A stretch of DNA of 64,000 nt from Cellulophaga sp. HaHa_2_95 (GTDB lineage: Bacteria; Bacteroidota; Bacteroidia; Flavobacteriales; Flavobacteriaceae): the NCBI RefSeq assembly GCF_019278565.1, contig NZ_CP058988.1, positions 1,984,001-2,048,000 of the forward strand, read 5' to 3'. This document shows positions 51,948-61,842 of this stretch, piece by piece (positions within the stretch are counted from its first letter, which is position 1; each line of letters begins with the position of its first letter). The notes below the pieces were generated by a model that was not told where the DNA came from, did no database searches, and was given only the letters and a program-made list of their open reading frames with translations. Both the position numbers and the translations under genes were made by a program.

Positions 51948-52889
51948 ATGAAATTTTACGCTACAACATTGGCATTAGGTTTTCTCTTCCTTTTTACATC
52001 CGTTTCAAGTACAGCAAGAGCACAAGATAAAAATCCGTTTATAGGCCGATGGGATATGGTCATACAACAAGAAGGTAAAGAATTACCTTCCTGGTTAGAA
52101 ATTACAAAATCAGGCAGATCTACTTTGGTTGGGCGTTTTGTATATGCCTTTGGGAGTGCAAGACCTATTGCAGAGGTACAAGTGAAAAATAATGGATTCA
52201 ATTTTACCATTCCACGCCAATGGGAACCGGGAGATAAAGACCTGAAATTTGAAGGAGCACTGAAAGGATCAACACTTTCTGGAACGATGGTATATACTGA
52301 TGGAAAAAAATACAAATGGACAGCAACGCCTGCTAAAGTAGCACCGTATAAGAAAAATATTGTTTGGGGAGCTCCAAAAGCACTTTTCAATGAAACCGAT
52401 TTAAAAGGGTGGAGTGCTATGGGCGATAACCAATGGATTGTAAAAAACGGTATACTAACAAGCCCAAAATCAGGAGCTAATTTGGTATCTGACGAAAAGT
52501 TTTTAAATTTTAAATTACATGTAGAATTTAAATATCCAGAAGGAAGTAATAGTGGTATTTACTTGCGAGGTCGTCATGAGGTACAGATTGAAGATAATAG
52601 GGGCTTAGAACCTTCTAATATTTTATTTGGAGGTATTTACGGATTTTTGACGCCTAATGAAATGATGGCAAAACCAGCAGGAGAGTGGCAATCTTATGAT
52701 ATTACCTTGAATGGAAATCGAGTAAGTATTGTGGCTAATGGTAAGGCCATTATTACCGATCAAATTATACCAGGAATTACCGGAGGCGCTTTAGATAGTA
52801 ATGAAGCTGAAGCAGGACCTTTATTAATTCAAGGAGATCATGGTCCTGTAGAATTTAGAAGTATTGTAATTACACCAGAGCTTAACTAG
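51948..52889 (+). CDS. DUF1080 (3-keto-disaccharide hydrolase-like) secreted protein
   Basis: 313 aa with a signal peptide (ending TARAQ). An N-terminal lipocalin-like beta domain (about 28-130, FIGRWDMVIQQEGKELPSWL) is fused to a C-terminal DUF1080 concanavalin-like domain (about 140-312). That domain shows LFNETDLKGWSAMGDNQW, KLHVEFKYPEGSNSGIYLRG and GPVEFRSIVITPEL. DUF1080 proteins are linked to carbohydrate breakdown, including 3-keto-glycoside hydrolysis. A bidirectional terminator follows. Confidence 0.88.
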   Translation: MKFYATTLALGFLFLFTSVSSTARAQDKNPFIGRWDMVIQQEGKELPSWLEITKSGRSTLVGRFVYAFGSARPIAEVQVKNNGFNFTIPRQWEPGDKDLKFEGALKGSTLSGTMVYTDGKKYKWTATPAKVAPYKKNIVWGAPKALFNETDLKGWSAMGDNQWIVKNGILTSPKSGANLVSDEKFLNFKLHVEFKYPEGSNSGIYLRGRHEVQIEDNRGLEPSNILFGGIYGFLTPNEMMAKPAGEWQSYDITLNGNRVSIVANGKAIITDQIIPGITGGALDSNEAEAGPLLIQGDHGPVEFRSIVITPELN

Positions 52890-52905
52890 TATTTTAAAAG
52901 CATAT

Positions 52906-52945
52906 AAAAGCAAAACCCCATGCCTTGGCATGGGGTTTTGCTTTT
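52906..52945. terminator. Bidirectional rho-independent terminator
   Basis: A perfect 19-bp stem (starting AAAAGCAAAACCCCATGCC) with a 2-nt loop. Its A- and T-rich ends serve the DUF1080 gene on the plus strand and the convergent M28 peptidase gene on the minus strand. Confidence 0.95.
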
Positions 52946-52959
52946 TCCTCTAATTCAAT

Positions 52960-54297
52960 TTATCGTAGAATAGCATTCGGAAATACTACGGGACTCTCAA
53001 AACCATCTTTCCCTACCGAAGAAATTCCAAAGAAAAAATTATCAATAACAATCCCTTCTAAAAGAAACTCAGTTACATTGCCTACATAGCGGCTATGGTC
53101 CCATGTTGGAGAAGTAGTATCTCTCCAATATATTTTATAGCCTAGAGCACCATCCACTTTACTCCATTCAAATTTTGCAGCGGGTTCTACAATACCGCCA
53201 ATTTTTACTTCTTTTGGCGCTGGGGGCGCCCATGCTAACGAAGCTAGGTTGATAGCGTTTACGGCCGTTAATTTTTTAGCATAACCAAAGTTTACGTGCT
53301 CCAAAACATCACCATACTGTATTCCGTTTTCGGTTCTAATATCTTGGTGCTGTTGGGTGTAATTTTCATGGGCTTCCATGATACGGATTCCTGCAAAGCC
53401 AGCATCGTTAAATGGCCTGTGGTGACCGCCACGTCCAAAACGATCTAATCTATAGATCATCATAGGATTCATTTCGGGCATATACGTTTTTACATTTTTA
53501 TGAATGTATCGTGCCAATTGTCTTGAAATTCCATCTACTTCCCCGCCATAAAAACGACGCATTTGGCGTTGTTTATCTGTTTCTGTAGCAGGAACAGGTT
53601 CTGAGAAAATTCTAAAATCACGATTGCTTACCACACCATCTACTCCGGTGATATTTCCAATCATATCATTGTTCAGGATTCCAATAACATCCCAACCTTG
53701 CTCTACAGCGTATTTTGCTAATCCGCCTCCACCAAAGAGTCCTTGCTCTTCGCCAGAGAGTCCTACATAGATAATACTATTCTCAAATTTATAGTTAGAA
53801 AGTACACGAGCTGCTTCAATAGTCCCAGCCATTCCGCTAGCATTATCATTGGCGCCAGGAGCTTCTGTGGTGTAATCCATCGTATCACTAGCGCGAGAAT
53901 CAATATCACCACTCATTATTATATAGCGGTTTGGATATTTTGTTCCTTTTTGAATGGCCACCACATTTACAACCCAAGCATCTTTAGGAACGCGAGCTCC
54001 CATATCTTTAGTGACAAAATCTTTCTGATAAAAAACATCCATACAATCTGCACAAGAGCTAGATATGTTATCAAATTCAGACTTTATCCAGCGCCTGGCA
54101 GCACCAATTCCGCGTGTATTAGAAAGGGTATCACTAAAGGTATTTCTTGTTCCAAATTCGGTCAAGGTCTTCACATCGTTTTTAATACGGTCTTCAGATA
54201 CAGCAGCGATAATCTCATATATTCGAGCATCGGTTTGTGCTAGAATAGGGAATGATACAAAAACAGTAAGGAGACAAAGGAGTAATTTCTTTTTCAT
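52960..54297 (-). CDS. M28 family metallopeptidase, secreted
   Basis: 445 aa from the ATG at 54297, which starts a signal peptide (MKKKLLLCLLTVFVSFPILA). Zinc ligands of the M28 fold are visible: MSGDIDSRASD (Asp), EAPGANDNASGMAGTIEAAR (bridging Asp), GLSGEEQGLFGGGGLA (catalytic Glu pair) and later HHRPF (His). A C-terminal FN3-like domain (about 355-440, EVKIGGIVEPAAKFEWSKVD) follows. Likely an extracellular or periplasmic aminopeptidase. Confidence 0.88.
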   Translation of the reverse strand: MKKKLLLCLLTVFVSFPILAQTDARIYEIIAAVSEDRIKNDVKTLTEFGTRNTFSDTLSNTRGIGAARRWIKSEFDNISSSCADCMDVFYQKDFVTKDMGARVPKDAWVVNVVAIQKGTKYPNRYIIMSGDIDSRASDTMDYTTEAPGANDNASGMAGTIEAARVLSNYKFENSIIYVGLSGEEQGLFGGGGLAKYAVEQGWDVIGILNNDMIGNITGVDGVVSNRDFRIFSEPVPATETDKQRQMRRFYGGEVDGISRQLARYIHKNVKTYMPEMNPMMIYRLDRFGRGGHHRPFNDAGFAGIRIMEAHENYTQQHQDIRTENGIQYGDVLEHVNFGYAKKLTAVNAINLASLAWAPPAPKEVKIGGIVEPAAKFEWSKVDGALGYKIYWRDTTSPTWDHSRYVGNVTEFLLEGIVIDNFFFGISSVGKDGFESPVVFPNAILR

Positions 54298-54319
54298 TTT
54301 TTTGAGTGTTAGCATTGAA

Positions 54320-55480
54320 TTATTTTTTTTGAGTCATAACATATAGGCCGATAAGTGGTCCTATACCTAAAAATAAGAAAATTAAAGTTGGATTTATCTG
54401 AGTGGCTAAAACAGTAAGCAGCTGTATGCTGATAATACTGATGGCGAAACCAAAACAATTTACGAGTGTTAGTCCTGTTCCTTTTAGTTCTGGTGGAGCA
54501 GCATTAGCAATCAAACTAGAAAACTGCGGTGAATCTGCAGTAACTGCCATGCCCCAAAGGCTCCATCCTATAAGAAATAATACAGGAGATAATTTGAAAA
54601 GCAAAGGGGAGAGAATGCAAAACAATGCAGAACCTATTAAAGCATAGTAGGCTATTTTAAAACTACCTATTTTTTGAGCCAAATACCCGCCCAATGCGCA
54701 GGAGAGTCCGCCTAAAGCAATGATTACAAAAGTGAGCAGGGGAATTGAAAAGCTACTGGTATTTAGCGTGGTGTACGTAAGTAAGGCTAGTGGCGTAAAG
54801 GCCCAAAATGCATACAGCTCCCACATATGGCCAAAATATCCAATTGCGGCTGTTCTAAATGCGGGAATTTTGAATAAAGAGATTCCTGCTTTTATTTCTA
54901 TATTGGTACTTCTTTTTCTAAAAGGGCCGTTAGGAACAAATAATACCACAACAATTCCACCGACAACTGCGAGTGCTGAGGTGAAAATTAATACAGTATC
55001 AGAATTGCTATTGAGTTCTAACCCTTGTAAGAGGTACGGGAATGAGGTACCTAGAACCAAAGCTCCTACTAAGAAACCTAAGGCTTTGCCGAGTCCATTT
55101 TCATAATAATCTGCTGCAATTTTCATCCCGATAGGGTAAATGCCAGCAAGAAAAAAGCCTGTCCCAAAACGCGCAAAAAGCAAATGCCATTTAGAGAGTT
55201 CAGCCACTAAAAGACTTAAGTTACAAGCCGCGGCTAATACTGCGCAGATAAAAAATACTTTGGAAGGAGAAAACCGATCAGCAATCATCAAGAAGGCAAA
55301 GACTAATGTACCCGTAATAAAGCCAAACTGAACAGAAGAGAGTACATATCCAATAATCTCTGGCCCTAATCCTGTTTTCAGTGCAATATCATCTACAATA
55401 GCATTGCCTGCAAACCATAAGGAAGTGCAGGCAAATTGTGCTAGTATTAATACGGGTAAAATATGCGGTTTATGCGTCAA
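54320..55480 (-). CDS. MFS transporter
   Basis: 386 aa with twelve predicted membrane helices. The loop 2-3 motif is degenerate (MIADRFSPSKVFF in place of GxLaDrxGrkxxl). Gly-rich helices such as FFLAGIYPIGMKIAADYYE and a repeated helix bundle after about 205 confirm the fold. The substrate is unknown. It follows the OtsAB gene by position on the minus strand (42 bp apart) and precedes the M28 peptidase gene by 22 bp, so these could be one transcript. Confidence 0.85.
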   Translation of the reverse strand: MTHKPHILPVLILAQFACTSLWFAGNAIVDDIALKTGLGPEIIGYVLSSVQFGFITGTLVFAFLMIADRFSPSKVFFICAVLAAACNLSLLVAELSKWHLLFARFGTGFFLAGIYPIGMKIAADYYENGLGKALGFLVGALVLGTSFPYLLQGLELNSNSDTVLIFTSALAVVGGIVVVLFVPNGPFRKRSTNIEIKAGISLFKIPAFRTAAIGYFGHMWELYAFWAFTPLALLTYTTLNTSSFSIPLLTFVIIALGGLSCALGGYLAQKIGSFKIAYYALIGSALFCILSPLLFKLSPVLFLIGWSLWGMAVTADSPQFSSLIANAAPPELKGTGLTLVNCFGFAISIISIQLLTVLATQINPTLIFLFLGIGPLIGLYVMTQKK

Positions 55481-55521
55481 GAGTCATCATTTGATCATTT
55501 TAGTCGTTAAAGACTTGAAAA

Positions 55522-57729
55522 CTAATCTAAAAATCGCTTTAATAATTTACGAACATCTTTTGTACCGTCTACATAATATTTTGCTGATGTTTTCTGAAGT
55601 CCAACTTTTACAGTTACAGCACTTTTTGGAAGCTCCTGGAACATAAATTCATCGGTCCAATCATCGCCAATAGCAAAAACAAAATCATAGTCGTTTTTAC
55701 CGTACATACGCATGGCGGCACGGCCTTTATTTACATTGCTGCTTTTTATCTCCATGACTTTATTTCCATTTAGAACACTAAGGTCGTCATTGGCAATAAG
55801 ACTAGTCAATACGGTATTTAATTCTGTAGCTCTTTTTTGACCAAAATCAGGATCTGTTTTGCGATAATGCCATGCTAGTGAATAGTTTTTTTCTTCAATA
55901 AAACTACCCGGAGTTCTGTCTACGAATGATTCTAACACTGGAAGTATTTTTTCCATCCAATCTTTCTTCACATTCTCTAACATGCTAAATTCTGCTCCGT
56001 TTTCAGAAATCCATACCCCATGTTCTACAATCATGTTGTATTTTTTAGGTAAGAACCATTTGGTAAAGGTTTCTTTATCCCGACCACTAATAAGATACAT
56101 GTCTGTATTTTCTTGTGATGAAATAGCATCTAGCAATTCATATAATTCTTCATCCGGACTCGCTTTTTGCGGATTGTTATGAAAGCCCGCAAGAGTACCA
56201 TCGTAATCTATGAACAGTAGCCTTTTTTTGGAAGCTTTATAGTCTTCAGTAATTTTATCTAATAACTTCGAAGAGAGTTTTCTAGATACGTAGCTGTGGC
56301 TGTTCTCTTTTTGCGCTGTTAAGGAACTCATGAAATCGTTAGCCCATCGCTCTACATTATAACGCTCTAATCGTTTTTGTAAAACATCATTACGTTCTTG
56401 CTGCTCTTCTTTAGGCATCTGAATTGCTTGATGAATGGTATCTGCAATCTGCTCAAAATTGTTAGGATTTATTAATAATGATTCATTCATTTCATTAGCT
56501 GCACCCGCCATCTCACTCAGGATAAGTACTCCTGTTTTGTCTGTTCTTGTGGCCACATATTCTTTCGCCACAAGGTTCATCCCATCACGAATAGGAGTAA
56601 GCCAAGCAATATCACTAGAGGTGTATAAATCTATTAGATTTTCAAAAGGCATAGACCTGTAGAAATACCAGATAGGTGTCCAACTTACAGTAGAGAATTC
56701 CCCATTAATTCTACCTACAAGCTCATCTACCTCTCTTTTTAAAAGTTGGTATTGCGGCACATTACTTCTAGAAGGTACTGCGAGGATAATTAAACGCACT
56801 TTTTCCTTATACTGTGGGTATTTCGTTAAAAAATATTCAAAAGCATTTAAACGTTTCGCAATTCCCTTAGTATAATCTAAACGATCTATGGAAAGTATAA
56901 ATTTGGCATCCGGGGCCGTTTCTTTATGGTTGTTTAAACGTTGCTGTAATTCAGATTGCTCTGCTTTTGAACGTTGTTGGTGTTCTTGCGCAGCATCACT
57001 AAATTTCTTATAATCAATTCCCATGGGGAAAGAATCTACTTTTATAATACGGTCTTCTAAGTAGATATCATTAAAACTTACATCTAAACCAAGAATACGA
57101 CGTACAGAACTTAAAAAGTGACGTTCGTAATCATAAGTATGGAAGCCTATTAAGTCAGAACCTAATAATCCTTCTAATACTTCTTTACGCCATGGTAAGG
57201 TTCTAAATATTTCAAATGAAGGAAACGGAATGTGTAAAAAGAAACCGATAGAAATATTCGGTAATTTTTCACGAACCATTTGCGGTACTAACATCAATTG
57301 ATAATCATGTACCCATATCGTGTCATCATCATCTGCTTTTGCCACAATAGCATCGGCAAATTTCTGATTTACTTTTTTATAGGTCTCCCAACTTTCAATT
57401 TCAAATTCTGAATATTCTAAAAAATAATGGAATAGAGGCCAAACGGTTCTATTGCTAAATCCATAATAAAAGCCATCTACTTCTTGTTGGGATAAATTTA
57501 CTTTAGAAGAGCCGTGTTTTGCTAGTGCTTCATCAATATCACCTATTAAGTCTTCAGGAATTTCTTCGTCGGTTAAACCACTCCATCCAATCCAAAGGCT
57601 GTCTCCACCAGAGTGCACAGATTTCATTCCAGTAGCCAATCCACCCACACTTGGGATTGCAGTTATGCCTCCATTATGAATTTGTAATTGTATCGGTAGT
57701 CTGTTTGAGATTATGATAGTTTTGCCCAT
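55522..57729 (-). CDS. otsAB: Bifunctional trehalose-6-phosphate synthase/phosphatase
   Basis: 735 aa, cytosolic fusion. The GT20 synthase half (about 1-460) shows IIISNRLPIQL, GGLATGMKSVHSGGDSLWIG, WVHDYQLMLVPQMVR and HIPFPSFEIFRTLPWR, which bind UDP-glucose and glucose-6-phosphate. The HAD-type phosphatase half (about 490-735) has LLFIDYDGTLAGF (nucleophile Asp) and FAIGDDWTDEFMF. Together they convert UDP-glucose and glucose-6-phosphate to trehalose, an osmolyte and stress protectant. The divergent GH15 gene starts 105 bp away, suggesting a shared regulatory region. Confidence 0.95.
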   Translation of the reverse strand: MGKTIIISNRLPIQLQIHNGGITAIPSVGGLATGMKSVHSGGDSLWIGWSGLTDEEIPEDLIGDIDEALAKHGSSKVNLSQQEVDGFYYGFSNRTVWPLFHYFLEYSEFEIESWETYKKVNQKFADAIVAKADDDDTIWVHDYQLMLVPQMVREKLPNISIGFFLHIPFPSFEIFRTLPWRKEVLEGLLGSDLIGFHTYDYERHFLSSVRRILGLDVSFNDIYLEDRIIKVDSFPMGIDYKKFSDAAQEHQQRSKAEQSELQQRLNNHKETAPDAKFILSIDRLDYTKGIAKRLNAFEYFLTKYPQYKEKVRLIILAVPSRSNVPQYQLLKREVDELVGRINGEFSTVSWTPIWYFYRSMPFENLIDLYTSSDIAWLTPIRDGMNLVAKEYVATRTDKTGVLILSEMAGAANEMNESLLINPNNFEQIADTIHQAIQMPKEEQQERNDVLQKRLERYNVERWANDFMSSLTAQKENSHSYVSRKLSSKLLDKITEDYKASKKRLLFIDYDGTLAGFHNNPQKASPDEELYELLDAISSQENTDMYLISGRDKETFTKWFLPKKYNMIVEHGVWISENGAEFSMLENVKKDWMEKILPVLESFVDRTPGSFIEEKNYSLAWHYRKTDPDFGQKRATELNTVLTSLIANDDLSVLNGNKVMEIKSSNVNKGRAAMRMYGKNDYDFVFAIGDDWTDEFMFQELPKSAVTVKVGLQKTSAKYYVDGTKDVRKLLKRFLD

Positions 57730-57833
57730 TATTCGGTTTTTTTTACAGTTTTTTAGAATTTATTTCTCTAAATTTCGTGAAAAAGAAGGGTAATGACAAT
57801 TTTATTAGCCTTTTGAGTTAGCAATTTATTGAT

Positions 57834-59639
57834 ATGGATAATTTAGACTACGGAATAATAGGAAATTGCAGGAGTGCAGCATTAGTTTCTAAGAATGGTT
57901 CAATGGATTGGTGTTGTTTGCCAGAATTTGATTCGTCTTCAGTGTTTGCAAAACTATTGGATGAAGAAATAGGAGGGAGCTTTGGTTTTGAAGTTGAAGA
58001 CACCTATAAGATACAACAGTTCTATGATGCCGAAACGGCAATATTAATTACCAAATTTACAGAAGGAGAAGAAAACTGTTTTGAAATTCATGACTTTATG
58101 CCAAGATTTCATAAAGAGGATGATACGTTTTTTGCGCCACCAGAAGTTTCTCGTTTTGTAAAACTTGTGGCAGGAAAACCAAAATTTAAAGTGGTGTACA
58201 ATCCTAAATTAGAATATGCACAAGGCAAAACAGAATCTTTTATAAAGAAAGATTTTATAGCGAGTTTAACGCACGAAGTTAAGTTTGATACTGTATTCTT
58301 ATACACTTCTTTTGATAAAGAGAAGGTGTTGAATGGTGAAGAAATTACCTTAGAAGAAAATGGTTTTTTTCTACTAGCTTATAACGAGAAAATATTCTTA
58401 CCGACGACAGAAAAAGTGTTTTTAAATTTAGAACGTACGCGCATTTATTGGATGGATTGGTCTCAGAAAACGCCCACCTATAAGAAGTTTGATAAAGAAA
58501 TTAAACGTAGTGCACTTACCTTAAAATTATTAAGTTATGATAAGACAGGGGCTGTTTTAGCGGCCGCTACAACATCACTTCCAGAGACCATTGGAGAAGT
58601 TCGTAATTGGGATTACCGTTTCTGTTGGATACGTGATGCTTCTATGGTGATCAAAGTGGTGTCAGATCTTGGACATAAGAATGTAGCGAAACGTTATTTG
58701 CAGTTCATTATCGACTTGATTCCTGATAAGGATGAGAAGTTACAGATCATGTACGGCATTAATCGTGAGAAAAAGCTAACAGAGCAAACCTTAGAGCATT
58801 TAAGTGGTTACAAAGGCTCCAAACCTGTTAGAGTAGGTAATGCTGCTTACGAGCAAGTACAGAATGATATTTATGGGATCCTGATGGATGTGATTTACGA
58901 ATTGATCAACCAGTTCAGTATAGGAATCCAAAACGGCGAAGAGCTTTGGGGGATTACCAAAGGAATTGTTTGGATTGTAGAAAAGCACTGGCAAGAACCA
59001 GATAAAGGTATTTGGGAATTTCGTTCAGAAGACCGACACTTTACCTTTTCAAAAGTACTTTGTTGGACGGCTATAGATAGAGCTATAAAAGTAGCAGAGC
59101 TTTTAGATAAAAAACATAAAATTGACAAGTGGAGGCCTCTAGAGCAAAAAATTAAGAAGGATATCATGGAAAATGCCTGGAATGAAGAAAAGCAGGCATT
59201 TACTCAATCATATGGCTCTTCAGATATGGATGCTTCTGTATTACTTATGGAGTCTTACGGATTTATTGAAGCCAAAGATCCAAAATTTGTAAGTACGGTA
59301 TTGGCCGTAGAAAAAGACTTATGTAATGATGGGTTATTATACCGTTATAAAAATGAGGACGATTTTGGTGAACCTTCTTCTTCATTTACTATCTGTACCT
59401 TCTGGTTTATTAATAGCTTATTTAAAATAGGACAGGAAGAAAAGGCACTACATCATTTTGAGCAATTGCTAAGTTATAGCAATCACCTTGGCTTATTTAG
59501 TGAAGACGTAGATTTTAAAACAAAACGCTTATTAGGGAATTTCCCGCAAGCATACTCCCACTTGGCATTGATAGAATGTGCAATTAACTTCTCTAACAAG
59601 GCTTCTGAGGAAAATGTTTTAGAGTCTATGAGAGAGTAA
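57834..59639 (+). CDS. GH15 family glycoside hydrolase (glucoamylase/trehalase-type)
   Basis: 601 aa, no signal peptide, cytosolic. The N-terminal beta domain begins DYGIIGNCRSAALVSKNGSM and DWCCLPEFDSSSVFAKLLD, typical of GH15 proteins. The (alpha/alpha)6 catalytic domain contains EVRNWDYRFCWIRDASMVIK, and the region ELWGITKG/EKHWQEPDKGIWEFR carries conserved acids. GH15 enzymes release glucose from starch-like glucans or, in some lineages, cleave trehalose. The divergent neighbour makes trehalose, so a role in trehalose turnover is plausible but not proved. Confidence 0.88.
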   Translation: MDNLDYGIIGNCRSAALVSKNGSMDWCCLPEFDSSSVFAKLLDEEIGGSFGFEVEDTYKIQQFYDAETAILITKFTEGEENCFEIHDFMPRFHKEDDTFFAPPEVSRFVKLVAGKPKFKVVYNPKLEYAQGKTESFIKKDFIASLTHEVKFDTVFLYTSFDKEKVLNGEEITLEENGFFLLAYNEKIFLPTTEKVFLNLERTRIYWMDWSQKTPTYKKFDKEIKRSALTLKLLSYDKTGAVLAAATTSLPETIGEVRNWDYRFCWIRDASMVIKVVSDLGHKNVAKRYLQFIIDLIPDKDEKLQIMYGINREKKLTEQTLEHLSGYKGSKPVRVGNAAYEQVQNDIYGILMDVIYELINQFSIGIQNGEELWGITKGIVWIVEKHWQEPDKGIWEFRSEDRHFTFSKVLCWTAIDRAIKVAELLDKKHKIDKWRPLEQKIKKDIMENAWNEEKQAFTQSYGSSDMDASVLLMESYGFIEAKDPKFVSTVLAVEKDLCNDGLLYRYKNEDDFGEPSSSFTICTFWFINSLFKIGQEEKALHHFEQLLSYSNHLGLFSEDVDFKTKRLLGNFPQAYSHLALIECAINFSNKASEENVLESMRE

Positions 59640-59662
59640 TAGAAATATACTTATTTGTATTT

Positions 59663-59710
59663 AAAACTAGTTTTCAATGCTGAACTTTCAGTAGCGAAAA
59701 CTAGTTTTTT
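59663..59710 (+). terminator. Rho-independent terminator for the GH15 gene
   Basis: A 13-bp stem (AAAACTAGTTTTC and its complement) around a 20-nt loop, followed by a T-run on the plus strand, about 24 bp after the stop codon. Confidence 0.8.
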
Positions 59711-59866
59711 TATTTATAGAAAAACAATAGCATTTAGGAATGCTGCCTAAAAGCTCCTCATCGATCGTTTGTAGTAGAGGCAGTTGTAGCCGCAGTATAA
59801 ACAAAGCTATATGTTTTTGTAAAAAAATCAGAGCTCAGGTTTCTCCCAACATACTAAAAATAAAAA

Positions 59867-59888
59867 AACCGCTCTGTTAAGAGCGGTT
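59867..59888 (-). terminator. Rho-independent terminator for the beta-oxidation operon
   Basis: AACCGCTC and GAGCGGTT form an 8-bp stem with a 6-nt loop. On the minus strand a T-rich run follows. It lies 36 bp after the acyl-CoA dehydrogenase stop codon. Confidence 0.88.
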
Positions 59889-59923
59889 CTTCCTTCTGCG
59901 TTTAAAACAAATAATAATCAGAA

Positions 59924-61723
59924 TTAGTCAAAGGTATAACCATTGTCTGCAGCTACTTTATCCGCAATTTGCGTGCGTAAGGCTACTACATTAGGGTTAT
60001 TGGTGTATTTTGTAAAACGCTTAAGGCCCATTAACATCATACGTTGCTCGTCACCTTCAGCAAAAGAAACGATAGCTTCTTTTCCTTTTTGTATAACAGT
60101 GTCTACAGCAGTATATAAGTATAATTTAGACATCGCGATTTGTGTTGCTTGTTCTGCTTCACCAAATCGTTTTACGTTTTTCTCAGTTCTTAGTATAGTA
60201 GACTCAGCCATGTATATTTCAATTAATATATCAGAAGCAGACATCATCAGTTGTTGGTGGTTTTCTAATTCAGCACCGTATTTTTGCACAGCAGAACCAG
60301 CTACCATTAAAAATACTTTCTTCAATTTAGCCACTAAATCTTTTTCCTCAGCAAAAAGCTCAGAAAAATCTGGTGTATCAAAAGAAGGGATACCCATTAA
60401 TTCTTCACCAACTTTAGTTGCAGGACCTAAAAGATCTACATGACCTTTCATTGCTTTTTTAACAAGCATACCTACCGCTAACATACGGTTAATTTCATTG
60501 GTACCTTCATATATACGAGCAATACGAGAATCTCTCCAAGCAGATTCCATGGGTGTATCAGCACTAAAGCCCATACCTCCAAAAATCTGAATTCCTTCAT
60601 CCGTGGTACTTTGGCAATCTTCAGATACAGCTACTTTTAAAATAGAACATTCTATAGCATATTCTTCAACACCTTTTAGTTCTGCTTCTTGATGAGAATT
60701 TCCTGCAGCTTCACGCATTACAATTCTATCTTCAATATTCTTCGCAGCTCTATAGGCAGCAGATTCATCCGCATAAACATTCGTAACCATATTCGCTATT
60801 TTAGCTTTTATAGCACCAAAGTTCATAATAGGAGTTTTAAACTGAATACGCTCATTGGCATATTTAGTAGCTTCACCAATAACACGACGTTGTGCATCTA
60901 AACAAGCAGCAGCTAATTTAATTCTACCTACGTTAAGAGCATTCATGGCAATTTTGAATCCGTTTCCTCTATCAGAAAGCATATTCTCTACAGGCACCTT
61001 AGTTTCGTTAAAGAATACTTGACGCGTAGAAGAAGAATGAATACCTAATTTTTTCTCTTCATCACCTAAAGAAATACCATTACTAGGGTCATTCTCCACG
61101 ATGAAGCCTGTGATGTTTTTATCATCACCAATTCTAGCAAAAACAATGAATACACTACAGAAACCTGCATTTGAAATCCACATTTTTTGACCAGAAATAC
61201 TATAATGTTTACCATCATCAGATAAAACCGCTTTAGTTTTACCAGAGTTGGCATCAGATCCTGCACCTGGTTCTGTTAGGCAATAAGCACCAAACCACTC
61301 TCCAGAAGCTAATTTAGGAACGTATTTTCGTTTTTGCTCTTCTGTACCATATAGCGTGATTGGCATAGTTCCAATACCTGTATGTGCACCAAAAGCAGTA
61401 CTAAAAGAACCTGTAGCACCAGAAATATAATCACAAACTAACATGGTAGAAACAAAGCCCATACCCATACCTCCGTAAGACTCAGGTACAGCAACGCTCA
61501 ACAATCCAAGTTCACCCGCTTTACGCATGGTCTCTTCTGTATAGGCGTAATCTTTTTTCTCAAAGCGTTCCCAATGCGCCCAAAGTTCGCGATCTACGAA
61601 TTCTTTGGTGCTATCACGCATCATTTTTTGCTCTTCAGATAAATCTTCAAGCGTAAATATGTCTTCACAGTTGGTTTCTTTTACTAAGAACTGACCGCCA
61701 CGTAGTATTTCTTTTTCTGCCAT
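59924..61723 (-). CDS. Acyl-CoA dehydrogenase family protein (long form)
   Basis: 599 aa from the ATG at 61723 (MAEKEILRGGQFL); an ATG 24 bp upstream is possible. The FAD-dependent fold is clear: YCLTEPGAGSDANSGKTKA, YSISGQKMWISNAGF, the helical domain FQTPI-like segment ERIQFKTPIMNFGAIKAKIA, and RIYEGTNEINRML with the catalytic-base Glu region. An extra C-terminal helical domain (about 440-599) marks the VLCAD/FadE-like long class. It catalyses the first oxidation of fatty acyl-CoA. Last gene of the operon with thiolase and FadB-like genes. Confidence 0.92.
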   Translation of the reverse strand: MAEKEILRGGQFLVKETNCEDIFTLEDLSEEQKMMRDSTKEFVDRELWAHWERFEKKDYAYTEETMRKAGELGLLSVAVPESYGGMGMGFVSTMLVCDYISGATGSFSTAFGAHTGIGTMPITLYGTEEQKRKYVPKLASGEWFGAYCLTEPGAGSDANSGKTKAVLSDDGKHYSISGQKMWISNAGFCSVFIVFARIGDDKNITGFIVENDPSNGISLGDEEKKLGIHSSSTRQVFFNETKVPVENMLSDRGNGFKIAMNALNVGRIKLAAACLDAQRRVIGEATKYANERIQFKTPIMNFGAIKAKIANMVTNVYADESAAYRAAKNIEDRIVMREAAGNSHQEAELKGVEEYAIECSILKVAVSEDCQSTTDEGIQIFGGMGFSADTPMESAWRDSRIARIYEGTNEINRMLAVGMLVKKAMKGHVDLLGPATKVGEELMGIPSFDTPDFSELFAEEKDLVAKLKKVFLMVAGSAVQKYGAELENHQQLMMSASDILIEIYMAESTILRTEKNVKRFGEAEQATQIAMSKLYLYTAVDTVIQKGKEAIVSFAEGDEQRMMLMGLKRFTKYTNNPNVVALRTQIADKVAADNGYTFD

Positions 61724-61806
61724 TATTATAATTTTTCCTATCGCCACGTCTTTCCAAAAGAAAGCGATAACGATGTTATTTTAAGTTAAGATTTTATTTA
61801 TTTTTT

Positions 61807-61834
61807 CTAAATCTTTCGGCTAGGAAAGATTTAG
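61807..61834 (-). promoter_or_regulatory. Intercistronic hairpin in the beta-oxidation operon
   Basis: An 11-bp perfect stem (CTAAATCTTTC and its complement) with a 6-nt loop lies 9 bp after the thiolase stop and about 80 bp before the acyl-CoA dehydrogenase start. No T-run follows on the minus strand, so it may stabilise or process the mRNA rather than end it. Confidence 0.4.
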
Positions 61835-61842
61835 ATGGGGTT

